From Sanguinoderma infundibulare (lineage: Eukaryota; Basidiomycota; Agaricomycetes; Polyporales; Polyporaceae): a DNA stretch of 64,000 nt. The notes under the pieces are model-generated. The model did not search any database. It saw only the letters and a program-made list of their open reading frames with translations, and had not been told where the DNA came from. The stretch covers positions 62,001-126,000 of the forward strand of contig JAVLRN010000004.1 of NCBI GenBank assembly GCA_032821775.1, read 5' to 3'. Positions 1 through 11,133 of this stretch are shown piece by piece. Position 1 is the stretch's first letter; each line of letters begins with the position of its first letter. A program made the translations under genes and the position numbers.

Positions 1-1215
1 CAGCCGCTTCACGCAATAGTGGAGGAAGCCTGGATATCGAGCTGCGTGGTCTACATGCTGCTAGTTTCGCATAGCGATCGGCCGCTTCGTTCCCTGGCAC
101 ACCTGCATGGCCAGGGATCCACTTCAACGTAACTTTTGCGCGTGGATGGTAGCGTATCAAGTCATCATGCAACTGAAGGGCCACGTCGGCGAGCCTCGGC
201 ACCCAGGAGGGACGATGTTGTAATGGACAAGCGGCACGGAGGATTTGACTGAGGGCTCGTTGGCTGTCGGTGTAGATGGATACCGGGTGAGTGATCCTTG
301 GTTGCGTTCGTGCGAGCTCCAGCGCCAGCGCGACTCCGAAGAGTTCTGCTTGGTCCACGGTCCAGTCTTGTTCTCCGCCGAGGTACGCCCTCAACGATTT
401 GCGACGTCTCCCGGATTGCCCGCGACGTTCCACCACCGCTGCAGCCCCGACTCCGCCTTGACGCGCGGAGGCGTCGCTGGAAATTTTGATGGGCGCGCTG
501 TCATTCGCGTATGCTTCTATCGCTTCCTCCCGGGTCTGTTTGACTTCGACCTGTATGCTCGCGCGTTGGAGCGGCGTTGAGGTGGAATGCACCTGGGTTG
601 TCGCGGGCGTTCTCCGCTGAACCATTTGTGTATGGCGAACAAGTTTCCGGGGGCGTCTGGTGGGGTTCTCCGAGCGTCGAGAAGCACTGTGACGCACGAC
701 TTGCTCGCGCTCCGGGATGGTTGTTTCTGGTCGGAGCGCTGCTGGCTGAGAAGACGCGTTCAGGGACAGACCTACGCAGACGCGGAGGAGATCCTTTTGG
801 ACGTTTTCATCATCTATTACGCAGGGCGCCGTGAACATAAACGGACTGACCTCGAGATGTTGTGCCACTGATGCACCCAGCTCCTCACACCAGCGATACA
901 ATCTTTCTCGCATTCCGGACGATCCGCGGCCCGATTCTTTTCTTGCATTGTCCGGAACCAAGTCCTGATTGATCGCGCTTGAAACACGAGGCAAAGCGGA
1001 GCGCAGTCCGCGCATGGGAGTCCGCCCGTATTTGCGAAGGGGTGATACGATTTTGCGAGTGGATGCTGAGCGCGATGTCACTGGTAAGGATCGAGGTAGA
1101 ACAATCCGCGGGTACATGAGCTGGATCAGGCGCATTGGTCGTGCGGTTCGACTACGATCACGGGCTGGGGTGTTATACCAAGGGGGGCGGTCAAAGGACA
1201 CTCCTTTCTCAGTAT
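1..1215 (-). mobile_element. Retrotransposon ORF fragment with RNase H domain, cut by window edge
   Basis: On the minus strand one frame stays open from about 1215 down to base 1 and leaves the window without a stop; a TAA at about 1230 bounds it upstream. The product contains a type-I RNase H domain: the first strand with the first catalytic Asp (KISSDAS, around 485-500), the Glu-bearing helix (QAELFGVALALE, about 310-350), the second Asp (SIYTDSQRAL, about 245-275) and the C-terminal motif WIPGHAGVPGNEAADRYAK (about 55-115). This arrangement is known from the RNase H that follows reverse transcriptase in non-LTR retrotransposons. I see no convincing RT palm motif between 830 and 1215, so this is either a 5'-truncated element or the RT lies in a disrupted frame. 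Its role would be degradation of the RNA strand during retrotransposition. Confidence 0.8.
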
Positions 1216-1770
1216 TTCACCGTCGTTATGAGTAGACGTGAATGCCCTCGAAGGACAAGCCGACGGAGTCCAACAAGTGTCGTCACGGCGAGCGTAACTG
1301 ATCTGTTGCCAGCAACGATCGGCAGGAAATCATTCGTCCTTTGTCACGAAATCAACAATGTGCACCTCGAGGGTATCTTGCATTACTCACCGCGATTGTG
1401 GTATGACGCCGAAGGATCTTTGAAGCCTGGCACGAAGGGGCACGAGTGAGCCTGCATGGGCCATCGCTCAAAGAACTTGGGTTCACACGCCCACGAGGAC
1501 TTCAAACGGAAGTGCCGGCCTCAAGGCTTCATAAATGAATCGGCACATTTTGAGCTACGCGCTTTGCCGGCATCTCTTTCCGCGGCGCGAAGAACAAAAG
1601 TCAAAAAGAACCGTGCCGAAGGCTGAAGCGTTGATGTTCCGAGCTTATTGTTGAACGCATCGCCTCGCCCCCCTTCAACCTCCTTTGGGTATGTCGTTGT
1701 CCGTACGGGATATTTATAACACTGTGACCCAGCTCGCCATCTCACGCAACATTCATTGCAGCGCACCATC
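1216..1770. other. Intergenic stretch upstream of F-box gene A1
   Basis: No gene is recognised. The last 150 bases before the A1 start carry the presumed promoter and 5' leader, with an AT-rich stretch at about 1710-1722 (gatatttataac) that could serve as a TATA-like element roughly 50 bases before the start codon. That role is a guess. Confidence 0.4.
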
Positions 1771-3478
1771 ATGCAGACAGGTGAGTACCCCATATCCCAA
1801 ACCTCTACTATGCTCGTACTTATATTTACGGCGACTATAAGACGTCACCAAACGGCTCCCTATCGAAGTTCTTGCCTTGATCTTCCAGGCCTACAGAGAT
1901 GCCTGTGGTGGAGGGAGGCGCGGATTGTTTGTCGACTGGGTTCGTGCGACCTGGGTTTGCAAGAGGTGGCGCAATGTCGCTCTCGATACACCTACGCTGT
2001 GGTCTACCATCCTCGTATCCAAACGCCTTGCTGGTCATCCTGCCCTCGAAACGCAACTGAACCGCGCTCGTGGTGTCAAGCTAGATCTACTGGTATCCTG
2101 CGAGGATATGCCCGACGCAGCGGTCGTGGACGTGTTCAACCTGGTCTTGTCCAAGACGAAGTCCGTCAAGAGGCTCAAGATTATCCCTGGCCCTAGTCAA
2201 GCTACGATCGTCAAGACATTTGTCCATTCCGTGGCCGCAGAGATCACGTCGCTGTCAGTTCTCCCGGACTCGGACGTGTACTTCGAGGACGACTTCCACT
2301 GGACGCTCGCGGCCGACGTTCTTCCGCGTCTCCGGCATCTGGCTTTGAGCTCGATTATTCCCCTCCCAGGAACGCCCCTGCTCCATCTCACGCAACTCAA
2401 GATATCCAACGCGTTTTATGATCACCTGGCGCAAGAGCAAGGATACCTACCGCACCTCCACACGTTCCTTACCGCCTGTCCTAATCTAGAGTCCTTGCGA
2501 AGCATCCACTCCTTCGAATATGCCTATCAATACGGTGCCCGTCACCCTCGTATCGAGCAGCGGCAGCTGCCTGTCGTGACCTTGCCGAGGCTTCGTCGTC
2601 TGTACATGGAGGAGCTCGCGCTCGACGTATCCGAGGCTCTCGACACGCTGCGCCTCCCATCCCTGTCCTCGTTTCACATCACAGCAGTCTCCGGCGATGA
2701 TTTCGCGAACACCATGTACTACGTCATTCCTCGCAACAACATCTGCGAGGCGCTTCCGCCTATCCGCCACTCCTGCTGTCTCTCGTTGGTGGTCGGTGCC
2801 GAGGCTCGCCTGACCTTGCAAGGGTCTTCCGGTGACACGCTCGGCGAGGGTAGCTATCAGTGGTCGATCACGAGCATTTCCTTGGCGGCTCAGCCAGAAG
2901 GCGATGACTTCTACTTCCTCGGAGACGGCTGCAAGGGCTTCCTGGGGGCGATCCCGACGCTCGTCATCCCGACGAACCTGGTCCACCTCGAGCTCCACCT
3001 TGCACACGGGATGCCCGTCGAGCGCGACTGGGTCCGCTTCCTCGAGACCATGCCGCACTTGCGCAAGCTCGCGGTCGGAGGCGGCGCGCTCCTACGGTAC
3101 CTCCTCCCAGCCCTTGAGAGGGACCAGGGCTTATGTGCGGAGCTTGAGGAGTTAGAGTTGTGCGCGACCCCTGGCCCAGACGTCTACGAGGACGTTCTAG
3201 CGGAGTTCATTCCGGAGGTGGTCGTTGCCTGGGCCCATCTACGGGCCCAGGTGAGCAAGCCGCTGAGGATGTTGAGAGTCTGGACCCCGACGGAGGACTC
3301 GGACTCAGATGGAGGAGAGCCCGGAACTGGACTGGTAGGCGGCACGGAATCGGGCGTCTTCGCGTCGAAGTTGCGGGACAACCTTGCAGCGCTGGGGAAC
3401 GCCGTCCGCAACGTCTTCGTGGAGACCAAGGATTGCGATGCGTGCGCATCGGAGTATGATGAGTGGGAGGAAGTTTGA
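1771..3478 (+). CDS. F-box/LRR-like protein, family A copy 1
   Basis: Two exons, 1771-1780 and 1842-3478, give about 548 aa. The first exon is only 10 nt (ATG plus seven bases) and is joined in phase across a 61-nt GTGAGT...AG intron, so the protein begins MQTDVTKRLPIEVLALIFQA. Residues about 7-55 form an F-box-like domain (RLPIEVLALIF, then WVCKRWRNVALDTPTLWS), the Skp1-binding module of SCF ubiquitin ligases. The rest is leucine-rich with repeated LPxLxxLxL segments, as expected for a substrate-recruiting solenoid, and ends with a DCDAC motif about 12 residues from the C-terminus. It was placed by comparison with four paralogs in the window. The substrate is unknown. It converges on the DUF6533 gene 190 bp downstream. 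The coding frame is intact. Confidence 0.85.
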
Positions 3479-3668
3479 TGGTGGCACGCACAATAACGCG
3501 GATGCATAGGTAGAGTACTCTGAGATGTAATTAGCCGTGACATCATGAACACGAACTAGGACGTCTGCACACGCACAGCACCAGTCACCGAACCGCCTGC
3601 ATATCGTTACAGGCCTCGCCTCCAACGTAGTGATTCCTTCTTTGACATTTTGACCATCGAATCCTCCT

Positions 3669-5565
3669 TCAGACCTCCCTTATCGACCCCGAGTCTCCCG
3701 CCACAAGCTCTACAGACCCGCTCCCGCGCGTCGTCGCCGGAGCCTTCTCTTCCGGACCCACATCATCCTTATCCACGACCATCTCCTGGACCTTCTCCTC
3801 GTCAAATTGGGACTCGGGGCCAACGCTGCTGATCCCATCCTCATACTCCGCGCGTTCCATCCCACGCCGCATCTGCCCCAGAAACTCCTTCACAACCGCG
3901 GCGCCGCCATCACTGGCATGCGATTCGGATGGCAGCGCGGAGTGCCCGGTGCCGGCGGTAGAAGTAGAAGTGGTCGACTGCACGGCACGGAACACCATGT
4001 CGAGCGGGTCTTCGCCAAATTCGTCTGCGAACGAGGAGCCTGCGGCTGCGCTCGAGGGGTTTTGCGAGCCCGCGCCGAGCGGTTCTGTGTTCTGGCTGTA
4101 TGCGCGCAGACGGAGGATGAAGCGTGCGGTGAGCAGGCCGGAGATACTGTGCGGGGTGCACGCGAAGGGTGGGTTTTGGTATCAGCGGATGGACGGACTG
4201 AAGCTCGAGACGTACGGCAGGGTTATCGCGTTGAGCAGGCGCTGCGGGAAACCGCCCTTGAATGATGGTCAGTGGTAGTTTACGACGGCGGATGGGTGGA
4301 AAAAGAGACGCACGGCAGCTTTCTGCAAAGCGGCGTGAATCGGTGAAGTGCACAAGGCAATTAGCTTTAGGACGGGACGTACGAAGTTCAGCACCGTCGC
4401 ACCGACGGTGAACACGGAAACGAGCCTTCGTGCCGAGAGGCATTGCATACACGTTGAGGAAAAGTCATGATAGGCATCGATCCGTGGGACTCACCCGAAG
4501 TAAAGGACACCTTGTTCGAGGATGAGGTAGTCCAACGTGTGTTTCCTGAGCGCGACCGAGCCGCCGCCGACGCGTAGCGCCTGCATGCTCCGCACAAACG
4601 TGAGAAACGTTGCGCTCGCCTCGAACACACAGACTAGGATGGACAGCAGTGTGTTCTCTGGCGTGCGCACCGGGTCAGCGATCACCCACAGACGCAGCTG
4701 CGAAACTAGTAGCACGCACCGCTGCATAGAAGGCGAGCCGATCAACATCAGGGACATAGGGATGACAGAAAATGCGGGGACGCACAGTTGATTTGTAGAG
4801 GAGCCGTGGCACCTAAGCCCAGGAACATGCATCTACAGATGCATCCATCAAGCAGGGGATCGTGACCAGAACTCGGGAAGGGACTACTCACGGCGTCCAG
4901 GATGACGCAGGTCAGACCAATGGCGCCGAGGCCTACAAGGATAATCATGCTCTTGGACCAGACGGCGTACGTTCGCATAAGGAATGTGACTGGGAGAAAC
5001 GTGAACAGGGGGATGGAAAGAGACTAGGGAAACGCACAAATTACTGCGGCCCGCCCGAACACGCTAATGATCCCGATGACCTTGTACCAGGTGTCGCAGC
5101 TGAACCATTACAGTCAGAACTCAGGTGCCTACGGCGAGTCCGTGGGATGAAGTCAGCTCACTAAACGCCGCACAAGAGATTAGCTGTCGGAGATACGTTC
5201 CAGAGGGGTACACGACGGACCTGATTCCCTAGCTTGTTGGAAATCGCGAGGAGGTATAGAACGTTGGCCAGCAACGCATAGCGGTAGAGGACGTAGAGCA
5301 AAGTCGACACCTTGAGTTTACCTTGTCGCCATATGTACCTAATCTCGGTCCGGAAGGTCAGGACATAATCATAGTAAAGGAGGGCTGCGAGACGGCGATC
5401 AGGGCGCTTGGACTCTGTAAGGCGCGTGGTGGATAGCTACCGATGCTAGACCACTGGATGGCGAATTGGAGAAAGCTGTACGCGCATTAGCATGTGGTTC
5501 CGGGAAAGGGGAGGCGAACGGGAAGATGCTCACTGCTGCTCAGCGGCGGAGGTAGCGGAGGGCAT
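3669..5565 (-). CDS. Seven-transmembrane DUF6533-family protein
   Basis: A multi-exon minus-strand gene. The start chosen is the ATG at 5565 (MPSATSAAEQ...), followed by a GTGAGC intron. Recognisable coding blocks in order are ALLYYDYVLTFRTEIRYIW and a following TM helix (about 5250-5400), a CDTWYKVIGIIS block (about 5050-5100), LMRTYAVWSKSMIILVGLG (about 4900-4990), the TM segment LLSILVCVFEASATFLTF (about 4590-4660), LDYLILEQGVLYFG (about 4495-4535) and ISGLLTARFILRLRAYSQ (about 4090-4165). A long Ser/Thr-rich and acidic tail ends at 3669. The order and the LYYDY...EIRYIW start are characteristic of basidiomycete DUF6533 membrane proteins, usually 300-450 aa with seven helices and unknown function. 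It is probably in the plasma membrane, sometimes described as receptor-like. Individual exon ends are less certain than the gene as a whole. Confidence 0.75.
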
Positions 5566-6840
5566 GCTGACGTTATGAGGCTTCATGGGGCCGTCCTCGC
5601 ACTATATATTTTGCGAGCCAACCCTTGAACTCAAACCCAGAGTCTGGACAGAGACCATCGGAAGCCAGCGCGCGTCCGTGGCGAAGCTGGGCGAAATCTT
5701 TGGCTGGGGCGAGAAGCAGCGAGGGCGCTGCGAACGCGGCCAACGGTCAGATGAACTGGAAGTGTCCATCCTGGAGCAATGCATGTCCAGAATCTTGATA
5801 AGACATCAATGCGGCGTCAGGTGAAAGGGGTGCAGCGCCGTCTTTTGCTCCGGCTCCGAGTTCCTCGAACTTCTCGCATCGAAGCTTAACCTTACTACTC
5901 GTGCTTCTCCTGTCCTATACGGTAAGCCAGGGATGAATTTTGGCACAGAAGGTCGATTCGTGGGCAGGTACCTATTCATGTCGGTTGATCAAAATTCTTC
6001 GAACTCGATCGTGGGCGCTGTCGTCAGCATACACAGGTTCCGAGTCCAAACGGAGGAAATGGTTGCCCACAGCCGCTTGAAAATCGTTTATTGGCCTACC
6101 GGTTGCTAAAATCATTTGGATGAGTTGAGCCAAGGGAACATCACGAGAAGAACTTGCATCATAAGTTACACTGGTGTCGCCGCGGCCAACTGTGCCGAGA
6201 CGATAGGCCTTGATCCATCTTCCTCGATCGGTTGCCTGTCAATTCGTACCGCATGGACACAGACTAGTTGAGCGAGGACCCTGGCGCGGCGGGTGTGGCG
6301 AGGGCGAGCCTGCATGTGTGTGCCATGATTGGTGGGGGTCGTGATACGAGTCGCTTGCTCCGCCATTAGTTGGTCCTCAATGCCCAGTCATGCGAGAAGG
6401 GGAAGGCCGAGGAAGAGCGAGACGTTGCTGACGCGATTGAGTGCGTATGGTCACGATGGTTTCGATCAAAAGAGAAAACTGCGTCAATTACAAGCGCCAG
6501 TTGCGGGCCGACGAACGTGCGCCCCGTTCCGCCTCTTCGTACATTCGCTGGAACCAACGAAGTCAGTAAAAGATCCTACCACATCCGCTTGAAGATCCTA
6601 CACGCTATCGTTGCATCCCGAGATGCACTCAGCACGAGGTGTTGAACGTCAATGCATCCGAGTCACAGCCTCCTTTATTTCTGTGGCAGCGGGTGCAATG
6701 GGCGGCAAACCTAAACTGTGCTTGTTCGGAGGGTGTGAAGGAAGAGTCTTCTTTGTGGAAAAAGGACGACTTACAAGGGTCGGCGGCAGGCCACGGCCTC
6801 ACGCAACAGAAGCCCGCGCTCGGTGTCTTTTCGTCGTTTA
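5566..6840. other. Intergenic region, no recognisable gene
   Basis: Short overlapping open frames occur on both strands, but none has family motifs, splice-consistent extensions or similarity to other parts of the window. The first few hundred bases presumably hold the promoter of the DUF6533 gene. Confidence 0.4.
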
Positions 6841-6844
6841 CGTC

Positions 6845-7399
6845 GGCTCCATAATATATGGAACGGCGATTCCAGAGGCGGAGCCCTCAATTACGTAGCC
6901 CCGCTCAAACTCGGCGTAGCTCGTAGCCGCACATAGCTCGTAGTAGCTCACTTTGAACACGGACGCATCGTTCGCACTGACCACCTCCGGCACGGGAATA
7001 AGCTAAAAGCACAACTCACCTGCGAATCGTGACAACGCCCTTCGGCGCAGCCCAGAAGCCGTGTAAGGGCACACTACTGCGGGGATGGATGGTCAATCTG
7101 TCAACGGGCACTGGTCCAGGCTGAGGACCATGTGGAGGAGATGTAACACCTTCCAGGTTGGGTCCGATAGTTGGCTCAATCTTGCTAGGAGCGTCGGAGG
7201 CTATGGAGATCACGGGGAATGCGTCTGTTGGTTTCGCAGCGAAATCGACCAAGTCGCCGGGGGTTTGTTCTAACACAGGATTTGTAGGTGGGCGTATGTC
7301 CAGCGCATCGACGGCGAAGGCGGATCGTGCTCGCGAGAGCCACATCGTGACCACAAAGTTGCACTCGTTTGCCATGGGCGCCCTAATCGAGTTCAACAT
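6845..7399 (-). pseudogene. Unrecognised two-part coding remnant
   Basis: On the minus strand an open frame from 7399 to 7016 ends in ...HGFWAAPKGVVTIRR, directly before a GTGAGT. A second open block, about 7000-6845, reads LIPVPEVVSANDASVFKVSYY...AVPYIMEPT and then stops. The two look like consecutive exons of one gene, but the gap is only about 17 nt and the phases do not match, so the splice is broken or misread. I do not recognise the family. A diverged repeat of the adjacent upstream DNA occurs at 14.26-14.57 kb. It could be a decayed gene or a real small gene with an exon I have misplaced. Confidence 0.35.
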
Positions 7400-7439
7400 T
7401 GCGTGGTCGGTGGGATGATCGTGGGCGACTTAGTTGATG

Positions 7440-7765
7440 GAAATTGATTACTGTCAAGAAAACGTAGAATTCGCAGTTGCGTTCAATCCGATATGGCAGG
7501 GTTAATGATACGAGCACAGCAACAATTACGTACGTTCGAATGTTGTATCTGTCCGTGCGCGAAGAGCCGTCCTGCTATTCACTTCGTGCAGCCGAGCCCT
7601 GATGCCATGGAGCTACAACTTGATGCCGGCGAGGACTCGCGTTATATACTAGATATTTTTGATCCACGATCAGCACTGTTTGGGACAACACAATAAGCGA
7701 TGAAGAACTCACCGATACCGTAGTTGTCGTGCAGTCGCAACATCCTCCTTGTCGCTCATTCGCAG
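7440..7765. repeat. Diverged repeat shared with 14.26-14.57 kb
   Basis: The segment around 7475-7540 (ttcaatccgatatgg... to ...acgtacgttcgaa) resembles 14305-14370 (ttcaatcggatatca... to ...gcgtacgttcaag). Further on, 7710-7750 and 14548-14580 share an inverted splice-donor context (actcacc followed by ccgtag/ccgcaa and tgcagtc). The 7710-7750 part also resembles the end of exon 4 of family-B F-box genes (compare 18013-18058). This is probably an old segmental duplication containing F-box debris. Confidence 0.4.
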
Positions 7766-8528
7766 CCGTAGGGCCGTTGAAGCAAACGTGTACTCATGAA
7801 TCAACCGAAGCGGGAACCGCGCCGAGAATCTCCACCCACCGAGTCCCACGTTCGTGACCTCCGACCGTTCGCGTGCCCGTTCCTATCCCGTCTATCCTTG
7901 CACGAGAGCGCGGCGCCAAAGGAAGAAGTCACCGAGATGCACTGCTGCAACTTGAACATGAGGAGCGAAAACTTGATACGCTTTCGGAGCAAACAAAGAG
8001 TAAAAATATCGTTAGAACGAAGAACATAGACCTACGTTGGTCGGCCAGTTGAGCACTAGTTGCGTCGTACGGTACATCATGCATAACTTATGGACATGGG
8101 CAGGTCCGAGTCGGCGGGAGATCAATAGGGCCCGATACGACACGTGGCCCATTTTTCTCACGCCCGGGCCTCGCCCCTCCTACTCGCGATCCTAAGAACG
8201 GACTTATCCAAAGCAAAGCAATCTGTCGCCTGCTTGAATGGAATAAATCACTTGCTCGCCGACTTATTTAAAGGCAAAAAATCACCCCTAGGTTTAGATG
8301 CCCTGAAAGAATGCCTTCGTTCGCCTTCGAGCAAGGCTGGGACTCCGACATCCTGCACGTGACCTGCCCCATCCGCCTCGCTATGCAGCTTGCCGCAGCC
8401 TTTGAGATTGACTCGAACCTTGAACGAGCCACATCCGTTCTACGTGTCTCTGGAGTCCGGACACAGGTCTCCACCCATTACTAGCGAATACCGTGCAGCA
8501 TTGAGTCTGATTCCAGTACAAGCGCACC

Positions 8529-10303
8529 ATGCACACAAGTGAGTCTGAGCCTTATCTGTAACCTCCTGTGCTGTCCAGTTCATCAATTCACCTGTTAGAG
8601 CTACCCCCCCCGCCGTGGGACGTCATCAAACGACTCCCCGTGGAGATCCTCGCTTTGATCTTCCAGGCTTGGAAGGACGCCTGCGATCGGGGAAGGTACG
8701 GGTTGTCTGCCGACTGGGTTCGCGCAACCTGGGTTTGCAAGTGGTGGCGCGACATCGCTCTCGATACCCCTGAACTCTGGTCTTCCGTCCTCATATCCCA
8801 ACGCTTCGATACCGACAGTCTCCCTCTGGAGACACAGCTGAACCGTGCCCGGGGCATGGCACTCGATCTTTCCGTGTCTTGCAGGGACATGTCCATTGCA
8901 GCGATCACGGATGCATTCCTCCTCCTGTTCAGTAAGACCAAGTCCATCAAGACCCTCGAGGTCGTCTACCAGAATACTCAAACGACGTTCATCAAGTCAT
9001 TTGTTGATGCCATGGCTGTGGACGTCACGTCTCTCTCGCTTTTCCTTCATTTGCCATCGAGTTCGTACACTCAACTCGAATGGGAGCTCACGGCCGACAT
9101 CCTGCCCCGCCTCCGTTACCTGACTTTGGACTCCACAATTCCCATCCCGGGGAGCCCCCTGGTCAGTCTCACTCGCCTCGAGGTATCTAACACGTACCAC
9201 TACGACCCATACGTCGACAGCGAATACTTGCCGTATCTTCACACGTTCCTCGCTGCCTGCCCAAATCTAGAGTCCCTGAAAGCCGTCGACTCTTTCCCAT
9301 ACGCCTACTTCGATTACATCAGCGGTCATTCTCGCGAAGACCGGCTGCCTCTCGTAACCTTACCAAAGCTTCGTCATCTGTCCGTCAAGGAGGTTACGAA
9401 CCACATAGCCTACGCACTCGGGGCGCTGCACCTCCCGTCCCTATCTTCTCTTAACATCATCGGAGACGGCCCCTTCCACGAATGTAGAGACCTCATTCCC
9501 GAAAACGTTAGCCAGGCGCTTCCCCCCATTCGCCTCTCCCGCTCACTCTCATTGGCGGTCGGAGCCTCAGGCGATCTGGCCTTGAAAGGTTCTTCCGGCG
9601 ACTCGGCCGAGCCCCCGAGCAAGGGCCCTATCCCTGGTCGATCGCGATTGATCTCTGCGACTTAGAAGTTCAAATCCTCAGATCAAACTGCAAGGGGTTA
9701 CTTGCCGACATCCCGAAAATCCTCGTACCGTCCACCCTCGTCCACCTCGCGCTGCACATTGCGCACAGGCTGCTGGTCGAGCGCGACTGGGCCGAGTTCT
9801 TCGCCACCATGCCGCCATTGCGCAAGCTCGGGATCGGAGGCGGGGGGCTGCTCAAGAACGTCCTTCCCGCCTTCGAGAGGGACCCAGGCCTATTCGCGGA
9901 GCTTGAGGAGCTGGAGCTCTACGCGGCTCCTGGACCGGACGTGGACGAGGACGATTTAGCGGACTTCATCCCGCTAGTGGTGGCACCCTGGGCCGATCAG
10001 CGTGTCGAGGTCGGAAGGCAGCTGAGGTTGTTGAGCGTCCGGACGTCGACGGACGCCTCCGACGGCTCGAAGTCGGGAGCGGAGTCCAGCGTTGGCCCAA
10101 ACAGGGACTCGGAGCTGACGGGCTTCGCGCTGACGGGCTTCGCGATGAAGCTATGGGATAATCTTGGGGCGTTGAGGGAATCTGTCAAACATGTCACCCT
10201 GGAGGTTAAAGATTGTGGAGCGTGCGGAGCCGAGTACGAGCTGTGCGAGGATGAGGAGGAGATATCCGATGACGGTGAGGAGGACGTGGTTACATACTAC
10301 TAG
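8529..10303 (+). pseudogene. F-box/LRR-like protein, family A copy 2, frameshifted
   Basis: The layout matches the other family-A genes: a 10-nt first exon (8529-8538), a 60-nt intron, then a long exon from 8599. The N-terminus reads MHTKLPPPPWDVIKRLPVEI, followed by the F-box-like region and LRR-like body. The frame ends prematurely at a TAG at 9663-9665. The paralog-like sequence resumes one frame over from a WSIAIDL block starting at 9635 and stays open to the TAG at 10301-10303, where it ends with DCGAC and EDVVTYY. One missing base between about 9603 and 9635, most simply in the cctatccct run, explains this. No GT-AG pair bridges the shift. Both halves are otherwise well preserved, so the lesion is recent or a sequencing or assembly error. 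If real, the product is a 358-aa truncated protein that keeps the F-box. Confidence 0.75.
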
Positions 10304-10520
10304 ATGCAGCTGTCGAAGATCCGAAAAGTGGCTTTGGAGATTGGGTATGTTAGAATAGGCTAGGAGTGTTGTGGTTCAAGGAGAAATGTGATGCGGGAAT
10401 TATGGTACAGCCTGTGACGGAGGGAGCAAGGATGGGTTCAATTACTAGGTACAGCGCCTCTACGAACCCGTAGTCGGGGACAACAAATACCGCAGGCGCT
10501 TACGAGGCTCTCAACGTCTT

Positions 10521-10665
10521 TTAGAGAGCATGACGATGTAGAGCTTCAGGATCCGGACGGGTTTGAATTATCTCGGGGAACCAGCCATGATGTCGAGGAA
10601 GAGACGCAACCCTGTGAGGAGGACGCCACAGCGGCGGGAGACGGTAGGAAAGGCGGAGGGATACG
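10521..10665 (-). pseudogene. Fragment of a zf-MYND gene
   Basis: The plus-strand text at 10530-10610 (gatgtagagcttcagga..., ggaaccagccatgatgtcgagg) is nearly identical to 31845-31910 inside the MYND protein gene. On the minus strand it encodes LRLFLDIMAGSPR, matching RFFLDVMAGSPR there. Similarity fades after about 10665, and no zinc finger or C-terminus is present. This is a duplicated internal fragment and cannot make a functional protein. Confidence 0.75.
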
Positions 10666-11133
10666 AGTGGCAGGGCCTGCGGACGTGAACCACTGGAGGG
10701 CGCAGGCCGCACCTGCCCCCACTCACTGGGCATCCAGCTTGGGCGACAGCACGGACTTCGTTTGTCTGGGAGATAGGCTGAGACTCCGTAGTGACCGTGA
10801 CCCGCTCGCCCGCAAGCATTCTCAGCTGGTTCATATATGAGGCTCCCGCCTGTATTGAGCATAGAAATAGAAGCTAACGAAAATTTAGTAGCCGAATTCG
10901 AGGTCAGTTCGGAGAGCCTTGGCAAGGGCGAGGAGCCTCAGTCGGGCCGAACTTTAATTGACTTGATGCACGTGATCCCGACCGTTTGTGCTGGCCCCAT
11001 CGTGGCCGGGATGCGTTCAGTGATCTCTTTCCCCCTCCCCTTTGAGCATCAAACAGCCATCCGTTTGCGTCCACGGACGCTTTTTCCTGCCATAATCTTC
11101 TACAAGGCCACGAAATCCTGTGCAGTACCACGA
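10666..11133. other. Intergenic, upstream of family A copy 3
   Basis: No gene is recognised. This is the presumed promoter region of the following F-box gene. Confidence 0.4.

Noticed and set aside
2486..3058. 190-codon minus-strand open frame
   Set aside because: Shadow of family A copy 1; no motif and no independent structure.
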